Assembly: GCA_025403435.1 (NCBI GenBank) | Contig: CM046343.1 | Span: 28,131,742 to 28,195,741 of the forward strand | DNA from: Artocarpus heterophyllus | Lineage: Eukaryota > Streptophyta > Magnoliopsida > Rosales > Moraceae | Reading direction: 5' to 3' | Length of the DNA: 64,000 nucleotides | Part shown: positions 49,276 to 60,700 of the stretch, in pieces | How positions within the stretch are numbered: the first letter of the stretch is position 1 | Layout of the letters: the number at the start of each line of letters is the position of its first letter | Notes under the pieces: generated by a model | The model's database searches: none | Told to the model about the DNA's origin: nothing | The model's input: only the letters and a program-made list of their open reading frames with translations | Translations under genes and position numbers: made by a program

Positions 49276-50247
49276 AGTGTTTGAAAAAGTTTAGAGTTTT
49301 GACTCCCCTAAATTTTTAATACTCGGATATCTTTGCTACGGTAAAAACTGAAATTCTCTCTCCTATATTGAGGAAAAAAATCATAACTTCTTCATTTGAT
49401 ATCCAATTGATATGATTTTTTTTCATTATGTTCCTAATGAAGACATGAATAAATTAAAATCCATATTTCATATTTTTTAGGATCATTAACATTATGATTT
49501 TGTTATATTTATTAATAAATTAAAAACTATTTTCATTATTTCTCCAAACACAAATTCAATGTTATTCCATGCTTAAATTAAACTTAAATGCCATCCAAAC
49601 GTTAATTCAGATAACAATTCAAATCACAAACTCAAATCCTAATTCAAATTACACTAACTCAAATCAAATCATTAATTCGATCCATGCACCAAACAGACTA
49701 TAAGAATTGTAATATGTGTGAGTTTTACATTGTAGCAACTTTTAGCTTTTTATTGTACTACGAAAAGCTTTACAATGTTTGCAATTGTAATTGATAAGTT
49801 AAAATTGAAGTTTCAAATATCCTTTGTATAGTAACACTGACGGATGAAAAAAAACACAGGGACCTAAATGTAACACAAAGATTAAACTAGAAGCAACAAT
49901 GCAAATAAGCCAAAAAAAAAAGATGGGACAGCCGAAAGGACTGACTTACATTTGACACGTCTTCATTTCATTCTCTAACCAATGAAAATCTGCCACGTCA
50001 AAAATATGCCGACCTGTACTCGGTTCCGCCAGCGAAGGGGGCGGTGTAGATGAGATTCCATTCGAATTGACTAAAATGCTACCACCTAATCGGCGATCTC
50101 TATGGCAAGCTAGCACCCTGGACAAGGTTGTTTAAGTAATTTCGTTCATCTTCATTTCCTCTAGGACCTGCGAAAGTTCGTTGTTGTTCCAAAATCCTCC
50201 AAAATTTGTCTTGTAAATGCAGAGAAATGAAAACCTTTATCTGATCA
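49276..50247. other. Gene-free stretch upstream of the AIM24 gene
   Basis: About 49276-49700 starts TGTTTGAAAAAG and ends CACCAAACAGACTATA, perhaps another small transposon that marks where the copia remnant breaks off. A diverged MITE-family copy follows at about 49700-49830. The rest is likely promoter and 5' UTR, with a GC-richer patch near 50020-50060. Confidence 0.45.
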
Positions 50248-50352
50248 GTGATCAAAACATGGCCTGAGGAAAATCTTCGAAATTCGATTACAGATTTTTG
50301 TTATTCTTGGTCATTCCGGTTGATTCAGAGCTTCTTCTCTGCGTTTTTCGCC

Positions 50353-53300
50353 ATGGCTGCTCCTTTTTTCTCCACTCCTTTTCAGCCCTATGTTTATCAG
50401 GTACTCTCTCTCTACGATTTCATCTTCTTCTTTCTTTTTCTCTTTTTCTTTAATTTTAGGTTTGGTATTAGGTCTGTTGCTTGAAGAAATTTGATTTACA
50501 CTCCCGCTATTTGCATCAAATTTTCTTAAATTGGAAAAATAGATTTTTCCTGGGTGAATTTAGGGTTTTAGCTCAGTTTTAGGCCTCACATTCGTCTTAG
50601 GATGATCGCTTATTCGTTAACGAATCTTGATCCGTGCTTTTATAAAGTTGGGAATTTAATTATGAGGATAAACTAGGATTTTCTTTTACACATTCAATCC
50701 GTTTTTCAGAAAAGGGAATTCTAATTAAGGTTCTTGGAAATAGATGGTTTTTAAGTGGAGTTCATCGTTGTTTATTAAAGTGTAAGTGGGTTTTTGTAAA
50801 TTTAATGCTCATTTATATACCCAAGTCCGGTTTGATTTAGTTGAATTTCGAAACTCTATATTTTAGTTTTATTTATTTATTTATTTATTTTCTTCTTAAC
50901 AATTGGCAAATGTCTTGTAGAGTCCACAAGATGCCATGATACCTTTCCAAATATTGGGTGGTGAAGCTCAGGTGGTTCAGGTATATGCTCAAACATTGCC
51001 GAAATTTGTTTTATGATCTTTATTTTCTCTCCTTCTCTATTGTTTCTTGCCCTTTTGTGTTAAAGTTTGTCGCTTTTTCATGCGTCTTTCAGATAATGTT
51101 GAAGCCTGAAGAAAAGGTTGTTGCAAGACCTGGTAAGTTTCCTTCAGAATGTTTCATTATTTTTGACCATCAGATTCTTTGTTGGTTTATATACCCCCTT
51201 CTTTTTGCCCCTAGAGATGGTGGCTTATCATTTTTCTTCCTACTGATTAGCTAATGCAATTCTGCATAACATATCTCTGAGTGCATGATATATTTAGTTT
51301 AGTGCTTGGGTAGTCGTGCATTCCAAATCCCTTTTGATTGTTTATTGCCAACGAGATGTAGTGAAAACATCAGCTCTGAATTGATGGTTGATTGTTGAGA
51401 TTTATATGTAATTTAAGACAGAATAATATGCTGGTTTTTGGTCTGCAACTGTCTTTTGAATGTTTTGCTTAGGTTGACCAGTGCCTTTGTAGTCGACTGT
51501 TGTAGTGCTTGTGAAATGGAGTAAGCGCTTGGAATCTGTAGTTAGATCCTTCTAATATATGGTCACCTCAATTTTTTCCCTTGTTCCTTATTGCGGTTTC
51601 TGGTTGTTATGGCGGTTGATTTGTCCCTTTTCTGGTTTTATTTTGATTTTTTTTGGATAGCACTTAATTTCATTGCCGCACACAAAATTATTGACGGATT
51701 AGTTTGCAGGTTCAATGTGCTTCATGTCTGGATCGGTTGAAATGGAAAACGTTTTGCTTCCTGAAAATGAAGTGGGTGTGTGGCATTGGCTTTTTGGAAA
51801 GAGCATCACTAGCATAGTTTTTCGTAATTCTGGTCCAAGTGATGGATTTGTTGGCATTGCTGCTCCATCTCTAGCCAGAATTCTTCCGGTTTGTGCGTTT
51901 GAATTGTTCATCCTCTAATTTCTATTATTTTGGGCCTTGTTGGCCTAGTTATGTTGTTTTCAAATTGTAGTTGTATATAGTCGTCTCTTATATTTATGTT
52001 GCTTTTTAGATTGATTTGGCAATGTTTGGTGGAGAAATTTTGTGCCAGGTAATTCTATCTTATTCATAGATTATGATTGTTATTATTATTATTATTATTA
52101 TTTTCTGTTCTATTGAGTCACTATATTAGGTCTGCTTCTTGTATCTTACGATTATTTACTTTATTTTTTTCCCTTTTTCATCTTAGTTTCTTTAGCTAAA
52201 ATTTTATGATTCTTTCATTTTAATTTTGTAGCCAGATGCATTTCTTTGCTCCATCAATGATGTCAAAGTCAGCAATACAGTTGATCATAGGGCACGTAAT
52301 GTCATTGCTGGTGTAGAGGTGAGCTCTTAAGGAGCTTCATAGCCCCTTCTTTGCTTGTTTTGCTTTATACGGTTCCTCCATTGATTTATTTCATTTTTTA
52401 ATACTCTCTTTTATTTTGTTCACGAAGTTGCTGAATTTTCATATTATCTATCTCACATATATGCCATTATTATCTAGGTCTTTCTAAGACAAAAACTATC
52501 TGGCCAAGGGCTTGCATTTATACTTGCTGGTGGATCTGGTATGCACTTCTTCGCCCTATGTATGTATATTTTGTGAATCGTAGAAAGTAACTTTTATGAA
52601 GTTAGGCCCACCATGCATTGTTTAGGGAATGCTAGTGTAACTTTTTTTTTTTTTTTTTTTATAAATGAAACATTAAAGGGTTAAAATTCTGTTTAAAGTG
52701 AATATTTATCTGTATGATTTTTTGGACAGCAGACATATTGGATTTAAATCCTCTCCATTCTCTTCCTTTTCCACCTCTTTGATTTTGCATGAACTTTTGA
52801 TAGGTATTTCTTGATAATAAAGGAATTTGGGCTAGGCATTGCTTCCTGGAGCCCTTAGTTTGTATAAGTGGATATAAGTTGTAACCGAGTTGAGTTTATC
52901 ATCTTCTCTGATACTTAGGGAATGCCGTTTCTTTCTACTAGTTGTACAGAAAAATCTTGAGGTTGGTGAGGTACTAGCTGTTGACGTTTCTTGCATTGTT
53001 GCTTTGACTGCCTCAGTCAATGTCCAAATCAAATACAATGGTCCCATGAGAAAAGCAATGTTTGGGGTAAGATATTCAAAATTCAAATAGTTTCCATTCC
53101 CATTTTAGTTGCTGTCTGATTTATTATTTTCATGTTCTACGATAATTTTCAAACTTAGTAATTGGTACATATATGTTTTATTGGCTTTCTCACATGTGAT
53201 ATCAGTTGTAATTCACCTTTTGCTCTCATATGTAAAAAGATAGACACATCACTTGTTATTTTGTCAAATAGAATTGCAAACAGTCATGTGAGCTATAGTG

Positions 53301-54060
53301 TAAAGCTCTTATATGTTACAGTAGTTTGAACTAATTAGTTCAAGCCAATGCACCCAAACACTAGTTATGTTTGGCACCGACAGATTGTAGACTGGCCAAG
53401 ACAACTGGGTCTATTTATTTTTGTAGCATGTTGTGCAAGTATTATTGCAGTTTTGTTCCTTGCTTAGTCTTGTTGTATGACCCTGAGCCATCCCCAAAGA
53501 AGAAACTCTCCTTTTTTAACATCACTTCTGTGCATGGAAAATGACCGTTTCGGTCTTTCCACTCATTGCCACAAGCCATAGGCCCATCACCTTTTCCCAT
53601 GGCAAGTGACCCCTTCAGTCTGTCAACTCATTCTATACAGGATTTTTGGGGTTCTCAGATACCACAACGCCATTTTAGTTATTCAGCTTGTATAAGAATC
53701 ATGTTTTTCCCAACTCTTCTTCAAATGCAGGGCGAAAATCTAGTAACAGCCATTCTAACAGGTCCGGGTATCGTCTTCATCCAGAGTTTACCCTTTCACC
53801 GACTTTCCCAGCGCATTGCTAGGTACAGTTAAACTTTTTTGAGTTTTTACTGAATGTATGTATAGTGTTTTTACCTTTACTTATATTTTATGCATTTTTG
53901 TTTTATTTGTAGCTTTTAACCGGTGAATGGTTGTTTGGTTTGCAGGGCAGTAACCTCCCCAAATATGAGGGAAAATCCGAAGTTTTTCCTTCAGATAGCC
54001 ATTTTCTTTTTCCTGGCATATGTTGTGATTGTATCTTCTTTGATTTTAACCGATGTGTAA
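50353..54060 (+). CDS. AIM24-domain (DUF124, TRAP-like) protein
   Basis: Ten exons join in frame: 50353-50400, 50921-50980, 51093-51132, 51710-51888, 52010-52048, 52232-52318, 52478-52538, 52942-53066, 53731-53822 and 53946-54060, giving 281 residues. Family motifs are PFQILGGEAQVVQIML near the start, GSMCFMSGSVEMEN, VFLRQKLSGQGLAFILAGG, and GPGIVFIQSLPFHRLSQRIA near the end. The last exon adds one hydrophobic helix (about residues 258-279), so the protein is probably membrane-anchored at its C-terminus. AIM24 proteins form a beta-sheet fold like the Trp RNA-binding attenuator; in yeast the relative is mitochondrial and affects inner-membrane organisation, but the plant role is unknown. An upstream in-frame ATG at 50248 would add 35 residues; 50353 is preferred because it sits next to the conserved MAAPFFSTPFQPYVYQ start. 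Confidence 0.9.
53275..53385. mobile_element. MITE-family fragment inside an AIM24 intron
   Basis: Contains GTGTAAAGCTCTTATATGTTACAGTAG and CACCCAAACACT. It resembles one half of the dispersed AT-rich MITE and lies in the intron 53067-53730. Confidence 0.45.
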
Positions 54061-56822
54061 ATCTCAATTCAGTCTTCAATTTTTTTTTTCCCTTTTTTCC
54101 CCATACATATAGCCAGCATCATATCCTTTTTCTGGCGGTTGGTTCAACTGTAGTTTTATTCAATTTTAATATTAATATATTACCATAACGGAAGCAAAAG
54201 TTTTTTTTTTTGTTTGGTTGGTAAACGTTTTCAGATAGATCCCTCACCATTACTGCTATGTGTTGTTATAAGAAAGCTTGAATGTTAGCCCTTTTTTAAA
54301 ATTCTTTTGGTTGTATAATTCCGGACTACGTTTAACGGCGAATCTTATTTCAGTGATCAATCCAACGGCAAATATTGATTGCAGCAGGGGAAAAAAACAA
54401 TCCAACGGCTAATACTGCATTTTCCATCATGCACGATTGAGTTGGGGGAATAAAGAGGGGTGATACAACATCTACGTGTGCTGATTTTTTATATGAAAGT
54501 TGCACCAACTAAATATGAAATAATTGAACAAACTAATTTGACCCTGAGTGAAGTTCGAAATGAAGCCGAATATTCTTTTTTATCAGATTATTTTGTGGCT
54601 GACCAAACAAGATGCAAGAAGACAATTTTGTAACCAAACAAAACTATCTTATTGAGGGAAAAGAGGGGGAAAAAGGGAACTTTTCATGATATGGGAGGAT
54701 AGGTGATTTTTCTGATTGTCATGTGAAATATTAGTAAATTTCAATTTTTTGATACTTGCAGCCTTAATTCCAGCCTTTAATGAGGTCTTGCGTCGATTTT
54801 ATCCATTGGAAATTTTCTGAGCTTTATTGTGTGACAGTTGTGAGTGTTCTTTTTCAACAGTTCAGATCATTTTTCCTTCGTTCTTTCTTTCTTTCTAACC
54901 GTTCAATGATTGAAATTTGAAAAATGAGGAGAAGTAATGCATAAGAGTCTGTCAGCACATTGGGGATGAGACTTGAAACCCACCAAGTCAATGTCTAAAA
55001 GTAACATTAAATAGGATAGTTCATAATAGATTTCTATAGTAGGCTTTTAAAAATGATAACTATTATTTTTGTACCTTATATTTTAGAAAAACATCACATT
55101 GATGTCTTGTTGTATAGAAAATATCAAAACGGTATTTTGTAGTTCTTAAAAATATTATTTTTGTATCTTGAGTTATTATTTTGTGAAGTAAAATTTTTTT
55201 TTTACCTTTTTATTAATAGACCCTAAATTGATTTTGTAAAACTATAATGAAAAACCAAAACAAATGACTAAACAAAACTCATCCAAAAAAAACATTATAT
55301 ATAGATTTCTTTTATAGTTTAACAATATAATTTGGGGTTTATTAATAAAAAGAGTAAACTAAAAATTTCATGTCATAAAATAAGAGCTCAGGATACCATA
55401 ATGATATTTTTAAAAATTACAGGATACTATTTTGATATTATAAACAACAATATACTAATATAATGTTTTATTGAAATATACAGTATCAAACTAATAAAAG
55501 AAAACCCTTTAATAAAAAACACACCATAGATAAGGTTTACGTTTTTTTTAGCCATAGGTCTCTAACAAAATAATATCCTCTGCATATTTTTTATTTTAAT
55601 GTGATTTTATTCAAATCTATAAAAACCTACATTATTTATGTAAGGCTTTGCAGTAGAAAGATCCTCTTCAGACCCTTTTTTTTTATTGCATGAGAAAACT
55701 GTGAATCATACAATCACTTTTTTCTGTTGCAAGTTGAATTCAACCCTTCCTTTCCTTTATTCAATTTTGTAATACCAATATCTGCAGTCTAAATGCCACA
55801 ATCTTGTTTGGCAAGTATGGTTCTATCAATATTTTATTATTTCTAACTATTTTTTTCAGTTTTATTTAAAAATTATTGTTCCACCCAATTTCAACTTTTT
55901 TTCTTTTTTTTTTTTTCTTTTGAGGAGAGTTTCAACTGTCTTTTTAGCTCCTTTTTTTTTTTGTTTAAATCAATTAAAACCAACGTTTTGACAAACTTAT
56001 TAAATATAAGTTCTAAGTAAAAATTATAGTTCTAACTTTTTTTTTAGTTTTAATTAATTGGTTCCAACCGGTATTTCTTGTGAGAGTTACACCAATAAGA
56101 ACACAGAGCGCAGCCTCTTGAGTAGAGCATTAGAGTTTTCTTTTTGACTTCATCAATTTATCTATCATTTGAAGAAGACATACTTTGGCTTTGTTTGACA
56201 TCTTGATTAAAACTGTTGATTTGAATTAACAGACAAGGTAAAGCTTTTAATAGCTACAGTAAAGAACAAAAAGTTGTTATAATATATAAAATTTATATGC
56301 TACAGTTTTTAAACTTATATTTTCACTTCTAACCGTTTTTTCAAACATGCTATTAGATTTTAAAAAGGAAAAAAAAAGTAAAAAAAGAAACCCTATTAGA
56401 TTCTAAAAAGAGAAAAAAGTAAAAAAAAAAAAGAGAAAAAAAGAAGAAGCTAAAAACAAAAGGAGATGACCTCTTTAGTCTAATCTACTTCACAATTTAA
56501 AATGAAGATGTCAGAACTTCCTTAAATTCCTAAAAAAAAAAAAAAATTTCTTGTATTTCTTTTATTCTACAAAAAAAAACAAAAATACAAAAAGAAAAAG
56601 GAAACGGAAACAATTGTTAGCTTACTAATTTGGTTTATTCAAAAAAATTATGGACCACACATTTCTTTTTTTTAAAAAATAAAAAACCGGGATTATCTGG
56701 TCTAATATAGTTAACAAAAAAAACGGCGCCAAAAAACAAAAAGGAAAGCCGGTGCGACGAGCTTCCAAAAACGCGAAGACATTACTGTCGTTCGTGCCAC
56801 AAAAGGAAATTATTCCGACCAC
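54061..56822. other. Gene-free stretch between AIM24 and the PQT3-like gene
   Basis: Includes the AIM24 3' UTR. No other gene is supported. A MITE-family copy lies at about 56189-56352 (TTGTTTGACA ... TCAAACATGCTATT). Many A and T homopolymers. Confidence 0.5.
56189..56352. mobile_element. AT-rich MITE copy (dispersed family)
   Basis: Left TTTGTTTGACATC and right TTTTCAAACATGCTATT ends. Interior words AGCTACAGTAAAG, GTTGTTATAATATA and TATGCTACAGTTTTT match the other copies. Confidence 0.5.
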
Positions 56823-56830
56823 TATAAATA
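56823..56830 (+). promoter_or_regulatory. TATA box of the PQT3-like gene
   Basis: TATAAATA, followed about 30 bases on by a plausible transcription start. It lies about 900 bases before the ATG, implying a long leader. Confidence 0.55.
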
Positions 56831-56854
56831 CGTACATTTCAGGGACGCTATTTC

Positions 56855-57728
56855 AGCATCGCTAGGAAGATTTTCCGAAAAATCCAATCCTCGAATACTC
56901 TCTCGCCACGAAAAGTTTCGAAACCCTAACCCTAGTTCTCCTACACCATGCTCTTCGACCTCTGTAATCGTCCCCGGGCTTGAAAATCAGCGGAGGAATT
57001 TCCGTGATTACATCAATTTCTTGGGATTTCGCCGGAAGATTTCGATTTCTTTCTGTTTTTGGGTCTGCCAGACGCGTTTCGAGTTCGCGATTCTTTTCCG
57101 AAGCTGAATATTGGTAGGCCATGCGAGGATTTCGGCGCGAAGATCTGATCCTGGATTGATGTGTTGTTGGCTCATCGGATCAATTTCTGAATCTAGGGTT
57201 TCGTGATCCTGGAATTCTTTTTTCCGTGAAAGAGATATGCGTTTGCTTTTCCCCGTTTGAGTATAAGAATTGGGTTCATCTTCCTCTGGGACGGTGAAGT
57301 TTGGTTTGCATCGGCGATGATTGGCAGTGGATGAAGCCCTTCGCGCTTTGGTTGTTATAGATTCTTTTCTCGTTGGATGAAGCCCTTGGCCAACTTTCTG
57401 GATAATTGGATGCTCAAATTCTTCGTATTCCAGATTCAGACATAGCTTCCATGTGAGAAAGATCTCGAACTCAGCTGAAGAAGATTTTGGACGCGCTTCG
57501 ACGTGGCGGTTCGATATTCCTTATTGAGTATTTGAAGAAAAAGAAAAAGAAAAAAAAGAGCTTGAATTTTTGTACCGTTCAATTTTTGTTTTTATTTTAA
57601 TATAAGGCCCTTATATATTTTTTTTTTGAGGCCTTTGAATTTTGGTTATCTTTGCTTCAGGGATTTTGTTTGTTCATGTTTTGATATAATATTCTTATTT
57701 TGGAAGACATTAAAGAAAAGAATTTACC
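56855..57728 (+). other. 5' UTR region of the PQT3-like gene, probably with an intron
   Basis: GC-richer sequence from the TATA box to about 57500, then T-rich sequence ending in TTTGCTTCAG|GG at 57660, a good acceptor. This suggests a leader intron, but the donor was not fixed. The minus-strand open frame at 56862-57122 is a shadow. Confidence 0.4.
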
Positions 57729-60700
57729 ATGGCGGTGTATTATAAATTTAAGAGTGCAAGAGATTATGATTCAATTCCTATGGACGGTCCTTTCATCTCA
57801 GTTGGTACTTTGAAAGAAAAAATATTTGAATCAAAGCATTTGGGAAGGGGTACTGATTTCGACCTTGTGGTCACCAACGCCCAGACCAATGAAGGTTGGT
57901 TTAGATTTAGATGGTATAGTTTATTCTCTTTAAAAGCAGTGTTAACGTAATCCAAAATTCGGCTTTTAGGTGGTTGGATAATTTGGTCTTAAGGGTAAAT
58001 CTTAATGACTTGGTTTTCATTGATTATGATGATTAATAATATAGATGTTGTTGGACGAGGGGAGGGGTCGTTGAATGGTTAATTTCAATTGACATTTTGT
58101 GTCATTATACTGATCATGTGCTTTTAGTCTTATATACTAGTAGCTGTATATGGGTGTGCTAAAATTACTAGCGTAAGATACAAAATCTTGCTCCACAAAA
58201 CTCGTGGTATATTAGCGGAATTTAAGAGGAAAGACCTCGTGAGAACGATATTGGGGTGTGTGTGTTGGGGGGTGGTGGTCGTATTCTGGTAATTTTTTTT
58301 CTTTCAATTAATGTCTTTGCAGTGTTTATCGACTTGTGTTCTCTGTTTCGAATTTCAGAATATCTTGATGAAGCTATGGTGATACCAAAAAATACCTCAG
58401 TTTTAATTCGTCGCGTTCCAGGACGGCCTCGTTTGCCCATTGTTACTGATCCATAGTACTATCTCAAAACCTTTTAAGCTGTTAATTACTTGGTTGAATT
58501 TCTTAAGTTTAGCTGTCAATGTGCTACCGACTATGAACGCATTTAGCAGCATGAGTTGTGTAGCTTTCACAATCCACTGTGGTTGTACAGTTGTTTTCAG
58601 CATAGAATGGATTTAAGTAGTGGCTTGTTTAAGGTGACATAACAGCTTGCTGCCACTGTGTGACTTTTTAGTTGCAAGACAAATATAATCCTTGTGGTTT
58701 GACCTATGTTTTGGTTGCAGTCCAAAGGTGGAAGATAAGGTGGAAAACACTGAACCAGAAACGACTAGCCTCCCCGTAGCTGATTCATCTATCATGAAAT
58801 ATGTAAGCTTTAGTCTCCCTCGTATTAATCTTTTAACAACTAATATGGGATTCTTACATCATGTTGCTTCATCATTGGTATATCTACGTGTGAATTCTTA
58901 CATGCTTGATCTTGACTTCATAGCCTGACGACTCTGAATGGGATGATCTTGGGGGTGATTTGTATGAAATTCCTGAAGCTGTGCCAGTTCAGTCGAGCAA
59001 TATAATTCCAGAAGCTCCCCCTGCAAATAAAGCTGATGAGGATAGCAAGATTAAGGCTTTAATTGAAACTCCAGCCTTGGATTGGCAACGGTTAATTTCT
59101 TTTTCTATTTTTTTTGGATTGTTTAATTAATAAGGTAATTTTCAATTGAATTTTATATAGCCGCTTTAGACTGAACAGTGTGCTTATGTTTTTTGTATTT
59201 GAAATGCAGTCAAGGTTCTGATGGGTTTGGTCCTGGTAGAGGTTTTGGCCGGGGTGTGGGTAGAAGAATGATGGGTGGACGTGGTTTTGGTAAATCTCTT
59301 ATTCTTACGCTTATCTTTTTTTCTTTTTTCTTTTTTTTTTCACTTACCAATTTAATCGTCTGTTACTCTGTACATGTGATAAGACTGAACAAATTTTTTA
59401 TTGATTTGAGGTCGAGTAGGGTTGGAGAGGAAAACACCTCCACAGGGCTATGTATGTCACAGGTGCAAGGTGGCTGGTACGTTTATGTTCTATAATGTGG
59501 CATCAGCAAATATTTGTTTCATTTGAGTTTATCGTTGAGGCGAAAATGGGCTCATTGTTTTGGAATTTTGTTGTAGGACATTTTATTCAGCACTGCCCTA
59601 CTAATGGTGATCCCAATTTTGACATCAAAAGAGTAAGGCCTCCCACTGGCATTCCAAAGTCCATGCTGATGGCAACCCCAGATGGCTCATATGCGTTGCC
59701 AAGTGGTGCAGTCGCTGTCTTGAAACCAAATGAGTAAGTTGAGAAGATCTTACCATCAATATTGTTATTTTTACCCTTAGTCCTTGTGACAAAAGAAGGG
59801 TACTGAATACTTTTTTCTGTTAAACAGGGCTGCTTTTGAGAAGGAAATTGAAGGGTTACCATCTACTACACGGTCTGTTGGTGATCTACCGCCTGAGTTA
59901 CACTGCCCACTTTGCAAGGAAGTTATGAAAGATGCAGTCTTGACAAGCAAGTGCTGCTTTAAGAGCTTCTGTGATAAATGTAACTTACGGTGCTCCCTGT
60001 TCTTTTTTTTTTTTTTTTCCTTTTTAATATCATTTCTCTTTTTTTAGTTCATTTTGTCTTCCTCTTTGGAGTTGTAAGTTATAGGATATCCTTAGAGCTT
60101 TGCCACTACTTGCTCGTATGTCAGGCAATGTAGTATCAGTCACCAAAATGCAATTGTTAGCTGATGTGAATAAAATTTTACCTCAGGTATCAGGGACTAT
60201 ATTCTCTCAAAGTCAATGTGCGTCTGTGGGGCTACAAATATGCTAGCTGATGATCTTTTGCCTAACAAGACACTTAGGGATACTATCAATCGAATTTTGG
60301 AATCTGGTAATAGTAGTGCTGAAAATGCTGGGAGTATATTTCATGTTCAAGGTATGCGTTTCTGTGATTAGGCGTCTATGTTGCTACAACTTGATGTACT
60401 TTTTTCAACAAATTTCAATCTGATTTGTAATTTTTTAGACATGGAGTCTGCACGCTGCCCACAGCCCAAGATTCCATCCCCAACTATGTCTGCTGCATCT
60501 AAGGGAGAACAAAATCCATCACCTTGTAATGAAGAAACTCCAAAAGTACAGGAAACTGCAGTTGTGGCGAAGCCTGTGGTTGCCACGCAACCGCTGGTGG
60601 AGAAGGTGAGGCCTGTCAAAGTAGCTGATGTATGTGAAGCCACCCATGAGTCAATTAGTGTGAAGGAACCAGCATCACAAGGCAGTGCTCCACTGGTTGA

